Of a stretch of DNA of 18,032 nt, positions 6,647 through 14,780 are shown piece after piece. A program made the translations under genes and the position numbers. The stretch is from an uncultured Clostridium sp. (lineage in GTDB: Bacteria > Bacillota > Clostridia > Clostridiales > Clostridiaceae). Under the pieces are notes generated by a model. That model was not told the origin of the DNA, did not search any database, and worked only from the letters and a program-made list of their open reading frames with translations. Location of the stretch: contig NZ_CAKVKB010000075.1 of the NCBI RefSeq assembly GCF_934754915.1, positions 1-18,032 of the forward strand, read 5' to 3'. Position 1 is the stretch's first letter. Every line of letters starts with the position of its first letter.

Positions 6647-7832
6647 ATGTATGATTTTGAAACATTAGTATCGAGAAGAAATCTTGGTTCAGTAAAATGG
6701 GAGGACGCTAATAAAAATAACAAAGGGAATGAAGAAATAATCCCATTTTCAGTTGCAGATATGGAATTCAAAAATGCTCCTGAAATAATTGAAGGATTAA
6801 AAGAATATGCAGAAAAAGCTATATATGGTTACACAAGTGCTACGGAAGAATATTATAATGCAGTATGCAGCTGGATGAAAAAAAGACATGATTATGATAT
6901 TGATAAGGAATGGATTGTTGAAACAGCTGGAGTTGTTCCTGCACTACATACAATAGTTAAGGCATTAACAGATAAAAATGATGGAATAATGATTATGACA
7001 CCAGTTTACTATCCATTTTATGGAGCAATAGAAAATCATAACAGGAAAATTGTAAAAAATAAATTAATTTATAAAGATGGAAAATATACAATAGACTTTG
7101 ATGATTTTGAGAAGAAGGCTGCCATGGATCATGTTAAAATGCTGATTTTATGTAATCCACACAATCCAGTTGGAAGAGTATGGACAAAGGATGAGCTTAA
7201 ACGAATAGGCGATATTTGTTTAAAAAATAATATGATAGTGGTATCTGATGAAATACATTTTGATTTGATTATGCCAGGAAATAATCATACAGTATTTAGC
7301 ACAGTAAGTAAAGAATTTGAGCAGAATTCAATTATATGCACTGCTCCAAGCAAAACTTTTAATCTTGCAGGATTACAGGATTCAAATATAATAATTGCAA
7401 ATGAAAAGTTAAGAAAGAAAGTTACTGATGAACTTGAAAAATCAGGATTCTTTACATTGAAATACTTTTGCATTTAAAGCGTGTGAACTTGCATATACAA
7501 AGTGTGAAAAGTGGCTTGATGAGCTTATTGTAGTTTTAGATGAAAATAGAAGATGTGTACAGAAATTTTTTGAGGAAAACCTTCCACAGGTCACTGTAAT
7601 ACCACTTGAAGGGACTTATCTTCAATGGCTTGATTTTAGGAAAATAGAAAAAAATCATATTTCTCTTCAGAAATTTATGGAGAATGAAGCTGAATTTTAT
7701 TTAGATGAAGGCTATTTATTTGGAGAAGAAGGAAAAGGATTTGAAAGAATTAATTTAGCATGTCCAAAGCATGTTTTGGAAAAAGCTTTGCAGAAATTAT
7801 TAGATGCATTAAATAAAAAGTCAATTATATAA
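6647..7832 (+). pseudogene. patB: PatB/MalY-type cystathionine beta-lyase, broken by a +1 frameshift
   Basis: A PLP-dependent fold-type I aminotransferase-like C-S lyase; relatives cleave cystathionine or cysteine to pyruvate, ammonia and a thiol. The first frame encodes 276 aa and includes the substrate-site start (PFSVADMEF), CNPHNPVGRVW (169-179), SDEIHFD (200-206) and the PLP lysine Lys236 in APSKTFNLAG. Near 7460-7462 (TTGAAATACT) one A is in excess. Dropping it restores FTLNTFAFKACELAYTKC and a continuous C-terminal domain through ERINLACPK to a TAA at 7830-7832. The repaired protein would be 394 aa, the normal family length. As written, the product lacks the C-terminal domain and its carboxylate-binding Arg and ends in the foreign tail KYFCI. 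The start is supported by AAGGAGG nine bases upstream. The break may be a recent real mutation or a sequencing error, because the rest is intact. Confidence 0.88.
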
Positions 7833-7922
7833 AAATTACTGTTATAATATATTTAGATGTTTATGGAAAAGTTGGAATAATATGAGCAGTAAGCATTAAT
7901 TGATAAAAATGGGGTGAAATTT

Positions 7923-10064
7923 ATGAAGAGTATATTTAGAGATATATTTGTAGGTGTTATAATTGCAGCTATATCTATTCCAATAGGAATGGGTTATGCA
8001 CAGGTTTCAGGACTTCCGGCTGTGTATGGTTTATATGGTTCAGTGCTTCCTATATTAGTATTTTGTCTTATATCTTCATCTCCTGAATTTATATTTGGTG
8101 TGGATGCTGCACCAGCAGCGTTAATTGGAGGGGTGCTGTTATCACTAAATATAGAATTTGGAAGTGATGAAGCTGTAAATATAATTCCAGTACTCACATT
8201 TTATGTGGCTGTATGGTTATTGATTTTTTATATATTTAAAGCTGAAAGACTTGTAAACTATATATCAACGCCAGTAATGGGGGGATTTATTACAGGGATA
8301 GGAACAACTATTATCTTAATGCAGATACCAAAGCTTATGGGGTCTGATGCAGGACGTGGGGAATTTCTTGAATTGTCAGAGCATCTGATTGAAAGCTTAG
8401 GGCATATTAATTTGCTTTCGTTAATTATGGGAATATTTTCACTTGCAATAATTTTAATATCAAAAAAAATTTCACCTAAATTTCCTATGACTCTTGTTGT
8501 AATGATTTTAGGCGCAATGTCAACAGTCATATTTCATGTAGATAATTATGGTGTTATACTGCTTTCAAAAGTTAATAATGGTCTTCCAAAGTTTGCTGCT
8601 CCAGATATAGGAAATGTGCATTTTAAGGATGGTTTCATGATGAGTCTTCCAATTGCAGTTGTAATACTGTCAGAATCATTGCTGGCAGAAATAAATTTTG
8701 CAATGAAGAATAATTATAAAATTAAAGAAAAACGTGAAATTCTCGCTTTTTCATTAAGCAATCTTGCAGCAGCTTTAACAGGATGCTGTCCAGTGAATGG
8801 AAGTGTATCAAGAACTTCAATATGTAATCAATATGGAACAAAAACCAAACTAGTTTCAATTACTGCATCTATTGTTATGGCTGGAGTTCTTATGTTTGGA
8901 ACTGGATTTATAGGATATCTTCCAGTACCTGTTCTTACAGCAATTGTAATATCTGCCCTCATAAATGTCCTTGAGATTCATGAAGCTAAAAGGCTATATA
9001 AAATTGATAAAAAAGAATTCTTTATATTTATGGGAGCTTTTGCTGCTGTTCTTGCGTTGGGAACTATATATGGAGTTATAATTGGACTTGTTTTATCATT
9101 TACTGCAATGGTATTAAAATCAGCTGTTCCCTCAAGAAATTTCATGGGAGTAATTCCAGGAAAAGAAGGGTTCTATAATCTATCCAGAATTAAAGCGGCA
9201 AGGCCTATATCTAATGTTGTCATTTATCGTTTTAATGGAAGCTTGTTTTTTGCTAATATAAATACGTTTCAAAATGATATTGAAAGTAAAATAAATGAAG
9301 ATACTAAAGCTGTAATAATAGATGCCAGTGGAATTGGAAGCATAGATTGTACTGCAGCAGACAGATTAGCAATAATTAATAGAAATTTTGAATCTAAGGG
9401 AATTAAATTTTATATTACAGAACATGTTGGAGAACTAAATGATGAAATAAGAAAATTAGATTTAGGATATCTTATTGAAAAGGGAGTTATACGCAGAACC
9501 ATAAGTACGGCTCTAAAAGAAGCAGGAATATTTCCTCCATATGAAATTGAAAATAAAAGTGAAGAAGACAAGAAAGATATAAAAAGTCTCATGATAAATG
9601 AAGAATTTGAGTGGGCATTTGGCAGTGATGCTGATAAATATATAGAAAAACATGTAGAAAACATAATAAGAAGCATAAGAAAAGTTACAGATGATTTGAA
9701 TCCCAAAACAGATATGGAAGTTAAATCTGGACAATGGGGACATTTGGATATTTATGATCAGGATATACTTCTTGAACATTTTGAAATGCATATCAATGAA
9801 CTTGCAGAAAAACTTGGACAGCCTGTTGAAAAGGTTGAAGCCAATATAATAGAACATAGACTTAAACTGGCAGAAAAGATGAAAGAAAAAAATAATATGG
9901 TTTATGAACAGTATACTGAAAAACGCAAGGAATATGAAGAAATGTTGAAAAAGAACAACACTAAATTATATGAGTTTGTAAGAAATAATAGAAAAAGACA
10001 GTATGAATTAGCAAAAACACTTGCGCCAGAAATGGCAAAAGATATAAAGAAATTGATTTATTGA
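7923..10064 (+). CDS. SulP-family anion transporter with STAS domain and long C-terminal tail
   Basis: A SulP (SLC26-type) inner-membrane transporter, likely for sulfate or another anion such as bicarbonate. Residues 1-400 form the hydrophobic transport domain, beginning with the family signature IPIGMGYAQVSGLPAVYGLY (split about 19-38) and including CCPVNGSVSRTS near 288-299. Residues about 432-530 are a STAS domain (VIYRFNGSLFFAN, then AVIIDASGIGSIDCTA). Past the usual end, about residues 540-713 form a charged, helical, partly coiled-coil-like extension. GTG 7914 is in frame, but ATG 7923 is better placed behind GGGGTG (7911-7916), giving 713 aa. It starts 90 bases after the broken patB with no terminator between them, so read-through is possible and a shared sulfur role is an inference. 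A strong terminator follows. Confidence 0.92.
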   Translation: MKSIFRDIFVGVIIAAISIPIGMGYAQVSGLPAVYGLYGSVLPILVFCLISSSPEFIFGVDAAPAALIGGVLLSLNIEFGSDEAVNIIPVLTFYVAVWLLIFYIFKAERLVNYISTPVMGGFITGIGTTIILMQIPKLMGSDAGRGEFLELSEHLIESLGHINLLSLIMGIFSLAIILISKKISPKFPMTLVVMILGAMSTVIFHVDNYGVILLSKVNNGLPKFAAPDIGNVHFKDGFMMSLPIAVVILSESLLAEINFAMKNNYKIKEKREILAFSLSNLAAALTGCCPVNGSVSRTSICNQYGTKTKLVSITASIVMAGVLMFGTGFIGYLPVPVLTAIVISALINVLEIHEAKRLYKIDKKEFFIFMGAFAAVLALGTIYGVIIGLVLSFTAMVLKSAVPSRNFMGVIPGKEGFYNLSRIKAARPISNVVIYRFNGSLFFANINTFQNDIESKINEDTKAVIIDASGIGSIDCTAADRLAIINRNFESKGIKFYITEHVGELNDEIRKLDLGYLIEKGVIRRTISTALKEAGIFPPYEIENKSEEDKKDIKSLMINEEFEWAFGSDADKYIEKHVENIIRSIRKVTDDLNPKTDMEVKSGQWGHLDIYDQDILLEHFEMHINELAEKLGQPVEKVEANIIEHRLKLAEKMKEKNNMVYEQYTEKRKEYEEMLKKNNTKLYEFVRNNRKRQYELAKTLAPEMAKDIKKLIY

Positions 10065-10074
10065 TTATATGAAT

Positions 10075-10141
10075 ATTAAAGAAATACTGAAAAGATTTTG
10101 TTTTTAGTTGCCCATTGTATATTGTCAACTGGAATATGTAT
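10075..10141 (+). repeat. Dispersed intergenic repeat, copy B
   Basis: Second copy of the 67-base repeat at 17-83, same orientation, no gaps, about 81 percent identical. It begins 11 bases after the SulP stop codon, before the terminator. The small hairpin of copy A is not preserved here, so the conserved part is the sequence rather than that stem. Confidence 0.6.
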
Positions 10142-10160
10142 AGTTGTAATTTTGTTAATA

Positions 10161-10194
10161 AAAAAGCCATCCGAAAAATTTTGGATGGCTTTTT
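10161..10194 (+). terminator. Bidirectional terminator between SulP and the convergent small gene
   Basis: A perfect 12-bp stem: AAAAAGCCATCC (10161-10172) with GGATGGCTTTTT (10183-10194). A-run on the left and T-run on the right let it work for both strands, which fits the convergent arrangement. Confidence 0.9.
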
Positions 10195-10239
10195 GTAAAT
10201 TCTTGATTATGTTGTAAAAATATTTTTTAAGCAACAGTA

Positions 10240-10500
10240 CTATACACTAATTGCTGCAAACATGCTTACAAGCCATATAATTGTTACAATCATATCTGTT
10301 TTTCTAGTATTGTTTTTAGCTGCTTCTGCTTTATTTTTCTTTATATAAATACTTAATCCGCATGAAGCACCTACTGCAAGTATTACTAAAAATAGAAAAA
10401 GACTTGATGGTAGTATTTTAAGAAAAATCAAGAAGTCCATAAAAGATATGATAAGTATTGAAATATGATATATTTTAAGTACTGTCAAATAATCCTTCAT
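10240..10500 (-). CDS. Small integral membrane protein, unknown function
   Basis: An 86-aa protein with about three hydrophobic segments (roughly residues 10-28, 32-52 and 68-85) and a basic loop KKNKAEAAKNNTRK between the second and third. No family recognised. It is supported as a real gene by a GAGAAGGA ribosome binding site seven bases before its ATG (plus-strand positions 10508-10515), by its hydrophobic pattern, and by a bidirectional terminator just past its stop. It is transcribed divergently from spoIIM and convergently with the SulP gene. No strong promoter was seen on the minus strand. Confidence 0.75.
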   Translation of the reverse strand: MKDYLTVLKIYHISILIISFMDFLIFLKILPSSLFLFLVILAVGASCGLSIYIKKNKAEAAKNNTRKTDMIVTIIWLVSMFAAISV

Positions 10501-10660
10501 AAAAAATTCCTTCTCATTCTTCTAATATGTATTATAAATAACAATGTGTAATTTACATTAATATTATATCATTTGGCAGGTATTTTGAGTAGAGTAAAGT
10601 TTAAAGTGTTAAAGGCATAAAAATATTTAAGTAATGTTAAATACATGTTTAAACTATTTA

Positions 10661-10689
10661 GAATAAATTATGGATATTAAACATAGTAT
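10661..10689 (+). promoter_or_regulatory. Candidate sigma-E promoter for spoIIM
   Basis: GAATAAA (10661-10667), 14 bases, then CATAGTAT (10682-10689). This resembles the sigma-E pattern (KMATATT and CATACAAT), 5 of 7 and 6 of 8. It lies about 30 bases before the spoIIM start. B. subtilis spoIIM is in the sigma-E regulon, so position and type agree; the call is by eye only. Confidence 0.45.
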
Positions 10690-10719
10690 TAATTAGAGTA
10701 ACAGAAGGAGGAATAAGAG

Positions 10720-11352
10720 ATGAATATTTTAATAAAGAAAATGAATATTAGCCTTGACAGCAGAAAAAGTTACTTTTTTATTATACTCATAATGTTTTGT
10801 CTTGGATTGTCATTTGGACTTTATACAGTAAAATATATGGGACCAGCGGATAAAAACGATTTAATAAGCTATTTCACAAGTTTTACAAAAACTTTAGAGA
10901 ATAATCCAGTAAGTTATGGAAAGCTTTTATTTGAGGTTATAAAGAAAAACATAATAGTCATTTTACCTATATTTTTATTTGGTTTGACTTTTCTTGGAGG
11001 GCCCATAATATTAATTATTGACTTATTAAAAGGCTTTACTCTAGGATACACTTTCTCATTTATAGCAACTGCTTTTGATGGAAAGGGACTTGGGCTTGCA
11101 ATTGCAAGCATTATTCCTCAAAATCTTATTTATATTCCATGCATTATTGGAATGAGTATTATTGCATTGACAATGTCTGCTGAAAGTTTTAAAAGGAAAT
11201 TTTTCAAAAAAAGCAAAGGGAATGGGAAACTTCCTGACGGAGTATTAAAAAAGTTTCTTTTACTTCTGATAATTTATATATCAGGAATATTAGTAGAAAC
11301 TTATGTATCACCAAGTCTGATAAAATTTGTGGCAGTAAGATTTTATTTATGA
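10720..11352 (+). CDS. spoIIM: SpoIIM, stage II sporulation (engulfment) membrane protein
   Basis: SpoIIM forms the DMP complex with SpoIID and SpoIIP, which remodels septal peptidoglycan so that the mother cell can engulf the forespore. The 210-aa protein has about five hydrophobic segments. It carries the family's conserved regions: FLGGPIILIIDLLKGFTLGY (about 90-109) and IIPQNLIYIPCIIGMS (about 131-146). The length is typical. An AGAAGGAGG site precedes the ATG, with a sigma-E-like promoter just upstream. The XerD-like gene follows after 89 bases with no visible terminator, so they may be co-transcribed. In Bacillus too, spoIIM lies close to the xerD (ripX) gene. Confidence 0.93.
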   Translation: MNILIKKMNISLDSRKSYFFIILIMFCLGLSFGLYTVKYMGPADKNDLISYFTSFTKTLENNPVSYGKLLFEVIKKNIIVILPIFLFGLTFLGGPIILIIDLLKGFTLGYTFSFIATAFDGKGLGLAIASIIPQNLIYIPCIIGMSIIALTMSAESFKRKFFKKSKGNGKLPDGVLKKFLLLLIIYISGILVETYVSPSLIKFVAVRFYL

Positions 11353-11441
11353 ATAATATATGAAATACTAATGAAAAGATTAAGCAGGAAGAATATCAAT
11401 TTATCGAATACTAATCATAATCAATGCTATAGGAGAGAACA

Positions 11442-12320
11442 ATGATAAATAGTATAAACAATTATAGAAATTATTTATTAGAGAGTGGTAAAAGTGAAAA
11501 TACTATCTATGCATATGTAACAGATGTCACTCTCTATTTAAAATTTTTAAATAGGAAAAAGGTTGACTTATATAAAAGTGATAATCTTACTGTAGCTTCT
11601 TACATTCAAAATCTGCTAAATCAAGGCAAATCAGAAAGGTCAATAAACAGGATCGTAATTAGTCTTCGTAATTTTTATTCATATTTAAAAAGTCAGTCTC
11701 TTATAAAAGAAATTCCAAGAATAGAATATAAGAGTTCCAAAAATAACAGAAAACTGCCACAAATACTAACAATTGAAGAAGTGGACAAGATTATAAGAAT
11801 AGTAGAAAAAGACTGCCCTAAAGGAATAAGGGACAATGCACTTCTTGAGCTCATGTATGCTACTGGAATGAAAGTGTCTGAACTTATAAATTTAAATGTT
11901 GAAGATGTAAATTTGGAATTAAATTTTGTCAGATGTACAGATAATAAACATTATGAAAGAGTAATTCCAATAGGAAGGAGTGCATGTAAAGCTTTATCTG
12001 AATATCTTAGCATAAGATATAAAATTGCTCAATGTGGTGTTACTAATCTATTTGTAAATTTGAACGGAAATAAACTTACAAGACAGGGAATATGGAGAAT
12101 AGTAAAAGAATATTCAAGAAAAGCCGGAATAGATAAGGATGTTAATCTTAATACATTCAGGCATTCATTTGCAGTACATCTTCTTCAGAATGGAGCAAAT
12201 GTGAGGGCTGTTCAGAAACTTCTTGGAAATCAGGTTTTAACATATATGGATACCTATTATGAAATAATTAATAATGATAAAATTAATTACATCTATATGC
12301 ATACACATCCTAGAGCTTGA
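11442..12320 (+). CDS. XerD-like tyrosine recombinase with degenerate active site
   Basis: A 292-aa full-length XerC/XerD-type protein: N-terminal SAM-like core-binding domain (about 1-90), catalytic domain (about 105-285) and the diagnostic C-terminus HPRA. True XerD resolves chromosome dimers at dif with a six-residue active site (Arg, Lys, His, Arg, His, Tyr). Aligned by spacing to E. coli XerD, only Arg240 (R247) and Tyr272 (Y279) remain. The first Arg is Lys144 (ATGMKVSEL), the beta-hairpin Lys is about Asn168, the HxLR His is Asn237 (NTFR), and the LLGH His is Asn263 (LLGN). R-to-H and H-to-Y spacings (23 and 9) are exactly conserved, so the alignment is firm. The reading frame is intact, and the start has AGGAGAG six bases upstream. 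Strand cleavage is probably lost or very weak; a DNA-binding or partner role is an inference. Confidence 0.88.
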   Translation: MINSINNYRNYLLESGKSENTIYAYVTDVTLYLKFLNRKKVDLYKSDNLTVASYIQNLLNQGKSERSINRIVISLRNFYSYLKSQSLIKEIPRIEYKSSKNNRKLPQILTIEEVDKIIRIVEKDCPKGIRDNALLELMYATGMKVSELINLNVEDVNLELNFVRCTDNKHYERVIPIGRSACKALSEYLSIRYKIAQCGVTNLFVNLNGNKLTRQGIWRIVKEYSRKAGIDKDVNLNTFRHSFAVHLLQNGANVRAVQKLLGNQVLTYMDTYYEIINNDKINYIYMHTHPRA

Positions 12321-12374
12321 ATTTTACAGAGATTAGAAAAAACATATAAGATTAATATTTTAAATTTTCCACCC

Positions 12375-12409
12375 ATTTGCCACCACTTTTTAAGTTGGTG
12401 GCAAATTTT
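12375..12409 (+). terminator. Terminator after the XerD-like gene
   Basis: A perfect 11-bp stem, ATTTGCCACCA (12375-12385) with TGGTGGCAAAT (12396-12406), ending in TTTT. It closes the spoIIM-xerD-like unit. Confidence 0.88.
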
Positions 12410-12464
12410 AGATAATTAATAATGCGGACATAGATTTTGTAATAACTAAAAAACTTTATCTTTT

Positions 12465-12604
12465 ATTTACAATTATTTAAATGTGGATATTTTATAATTG
12501 TAAATCTATATAGTCAAAATCAACATATAGTATACACATTTATCTTTGACTTACTATATATTGATTGTTTTTTGAGGCTTATACTAATATGAAAAATCCT
12601 CAAA
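12465..12604. repeat. Three successive inverted repeats upstream of the chemoreceptor gene
   Basis: Within the gene-free stretch 12410-12824: (i) ATTTACAATTAT (12465-12476) with a perfect partner at 12494-12505; (ii) TATATAGTCAAA (12507-12518) with TTTGAC and TATATA at 12545-12560, interrupted by four bases; (iii) TTTGAGG (12571-12577) with CCTCAAA (12598-12604). They are adjacent and non-overlapping. They resemble no riboswitch I know. Roles as operators, RNA hairpins or remnants of a small mobile element are all open. The rest of the stretch (12605-12824) is AT-rich and shows no confident promoter. Confidence 0.5.
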
Positions 12605-12824
12605 TATATATAAATTGGAAACATATGAATTAGAAATATATAAAGGTTGAAATATTAAATTAACTTTAAATTAGGAAAAAATTACATTAAGATATAGAAA
12701 AAATTATAAAAATGAGTATTATATAAATAAAGGTAATAAAATTGTTTAATTAAATGTATTAAATTTTTACTAAGGAATATTTGTGGCTTACAAAAGAAAG
12801 ATTATGTCAAGGGGGAATAAAATT

Positions 12825-13880
12825 GTGAATAAAAAAACAATAGATATATTGATAGTATCTATCCTTATATTTATAAGTACTCTTGTTCCAAGCATTTTAG
12901 GCTTATCTGTAGGAAAAGCTGTATTAGTCGCTATTATAGCATGTATAGCGATAGGCATCTATATGACATTACCAAGTCAAGCTAAGGAAGATAATACAAG
13001 TGTTCAGAGTACTGATTTAAATAATAAGAAAGAGATACAAGAAAAAGTCAAAAATGTAGAGTTTTCTTTTAATGAAAATGAAAACAATAACATAAATGTT
13101 GATAAAATTAAGGCATTGACCAATTCACAGAAAGAATCGTTAGAAAAGATCCAAGATAATATATCAAGTGTAAATGAAAATGTAGCAAAATCAAATCAAA
13201 CTGTAAGCAAATTGGATGAAACATGCACTAAAGCAAATGATGACTGTGTAAAGATGGCAGAAGTATTAAGTAAGACTATGTACCTTATAAGTGTTGGCAG
13301 CGAAAATATGACTAATATGGATTCTTCAATAAAGAAAATAGGAGAAGCTAATTCTCAATTGGATGAATCAATTAAAGCTGCAAATAATTCAACTAAAGAA
13401 GCTATTGATATAATTCATCTTATAGGAAACATAGCAAACCAGACAAATCTTCTTGCTCTTAATGCAGCCTTGGAGGCTGCTAGAGCAGGAGTCGCAGGAA
13501 AAGGAGTTTCTGTTGTTGCAACTGAGATAAGAAAGCTTGCAGATGACGTTAAAAATGCTGTAAATAGTGTTGATTCAATAATTAATGAAATAACTGAAGC
13601 AATACATAGTACAACGGAAAATGCTCAAGAAAGTGGAGAACTGATAAAAGAAAGTATATCAAATGTAAATACAGCAGAAGAGACATTCCAGCTTATTGTA
13701 AATGAAGTAGGAGAAATTGATGCAAATGCAAACATAATATCTGATTTAAATACAAGCTGTCAGGAAGTTTCAAGCAAATTTGCTGATATTACTAATGAAC
13801 AGATGGAATTGTTAAAAACTGCTTTAGAAAAAATAGATGAAACTATAAAAGTGAATAAAGATATTGAAGAAACAATATAA
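12825..13880 (+). CDS. Chemoreceptor-like (MCP) signalling protein without a sensor domain
   Basis: Methyl-accepting chemotaxis proteins pass signals to CheA/CheW. This 351-aa protein has two hydrophobic segments (about residues 6-24 and 30-49) with almost nothing between them. A charged linker (50-95) and the cytoplasmic coiled-coil signalling domain (about 100-350) follow. There is no periplasmic ligand domain and no clear HAMP domain. The hairpin tip is recognisable (IANQTNLLALNAALEAARAG at 203-222), but the residue equivalent to Tsr Glu385 is Val223 and that of Arg388 is Lys226. No CheR-docking pentapeptide is present at the C-terminus. An in-frame GTG at 12783 would add 14 residues; I prefer GTG 12825, which has AAGGGGG (12809-12815) nine bases upstream. 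Confidence 0.85.
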   Translation: MNKKTIDILIVSILIFISTLVPSILGLSVGKAVLVAIIACIAIGIYMTLPSQAKEDNTSVQSTDLNNKKEIQEKVKNVEFSFNENENNNINVDKIKALTNSQKESLEKIQDNISSVNENVAKSNQTVSKLDETCTKANDDCVKMAEVLSKTMYLISVGSENMTNMDSSIKKIGEANSQLDESIKAANNSTKEAIDIIHLIGNIANQTNLLALNAALEAARAGVAGKGVSVVATEIRKLADDVKNAVNSVDSIINEITEAIHSTTENAQESGELIKESISNVNTAEETFQLIVNEVGEIDANANIISDLNTSCQEVSSKFADITNEQMELLKTALEKIDETIKVNKDIEETI

Positions 13881-13905
13881 GTTTAACTTTTATTTATAAA
13901 AATAG

Positions 13906-13935
13906 TTATCAATATCTATTCATTTAAAGTATAAT
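13906..13935 (+). promoter_or_regulatory. Candidate sigma-A promoter for the 262-aa membrane-anchored protein
   Basis: TTATCA (13906-13911), 18 bases, then a perfect TATAAT (13930-13935), 41 bases before the ATG at 13976. The -35 box matches 4 of 6. Confidence 0.4.
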
Positions 13936-13975
13936 ATAATTAGAAGTTTTATGTGTATTAGGGAGGAAAGTGCTT

Positions 13976-14764
13976 ATGAAATTGGGAATTAGAGAAAAAT
14001 TAATAAAGGAAAGCAATAAAAATAAAGTAGTCGGAGTTTCTATTGCAGCATTGGCAGCATTAGGAGGAACATTTTTATTAAAAAATAAATTGAACAAAAT
14101 AAAAAAGTTAAATGAGATTGAAAATTCTATATTTATCACTGGACGAGTAAGAGAATTTGGAACATTATATTTAAATGGAGAAAAACAGGATTTTTCAGAT
14201 TTGTCTAAAAATCCAGATGGAATAATAACTTATGATGATGGACCTATTGAAATAAGGGATTCTGAAAAAGGCGACAGCAAGATAACATGGATTGAAATAA
14301 ATGATGAAGGAAAGAAGCTTCTTATATGTAATAAAAATATTATCAAAGAGATTCCATGGAGTGAACTGGATTCTCAAAATCTTACTTATGGAAAAGTAGT
14401 TAAGCTTGGAGGAAAGAAGTATATTTTAAGACTTCTTACTGGTGAAGTAAATGCAAGTGGACAAGACTTTAGTGAATGGGATAAATATATTTTAAATATA
14501 TCAGGAATTGAAGGTTTACCACGTTCTACAGATGAAGACAAGAATGATAAAATATCAGAAGAAGGTGCAGAGAGAGAAAAAGGTGAAAGCAATTTATTGT
14601 GGAATTGGTGCAAGTGTTGTAGTTTTACTCAAAATGAATATGGAAAAAATGATAAGTTCTGCATAATAAGAGGTTTATATTCAACAACTTATAATAATTA
14701 TTGTGATAAAGATGTTGCTTATGAAACTGTAGGATACAGACCAGTATTAGAACTAATTGAATAA
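13976..14764 (+). CDS. Membrane-anchored protein of unknown function ending in a GYRPVLEL module
   Basis: A 262-aa protein with one hydrophobic segment near the N-terminus (about residues 18-36, Ala/Gly-rich) and a basic stretch after it. A soluble region follows with ICNKNIIKEIPWSEL and KVVKLGGKKYILRLLTG. A Lys/Glu-rich linker (about 180-200) then leads to a Trp/Cys/Tyr-rich end (WNWCKCC, IIRGLYSTTYN, GYRPVLEL). The ending resembles the C-terminal module of a widespread family of uncharacterised Firmicutes and phage proteins, from memory only. ATG 13976 is chosen over the in-frame GTG 13970 because GGGAGG (13961-13966) is nine bases from the ATG. It has a promoter-like element of its own, so it need not be cotranscribed with the chemoreceptor gene upstream. 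Function unknown. Confidence 0.75.
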   Translation: MKLGIREKLIKESNKNKVVGVSIAALAALGGTFLLKNKLNKIKKLNEIENSIFITGRVREFGTLYLNGEKQDFSDLSKNPDGIITYDDGPIEIRDSEKGDSKITWIEINDEGKKLLICNKNIIKEIPWSELDSQNLTYGKVVKLGGKKYILRLLTGEVNASGQDFSEWDKYILNISGIEGLPRSTDEDKNDKISEEGAEREKGESNLLWNWCKCCSFTQNEYGKNDKFCIIRGLYSTTYNNYCDKDVAYETVGYRPVLELIE

Positions 14765-14780
14765 ATAATGATATAAATAA

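Noticed and set aside
9410..9857. Two overlapping minus-strand open frames of 98 and 114 codons within the SulP gene
   Set aside because: They lie antisense to the well-supported SulP tail, are Phe/Ile/Ser-rich as expected for a shadow frame, and have no ribosome binding sites.
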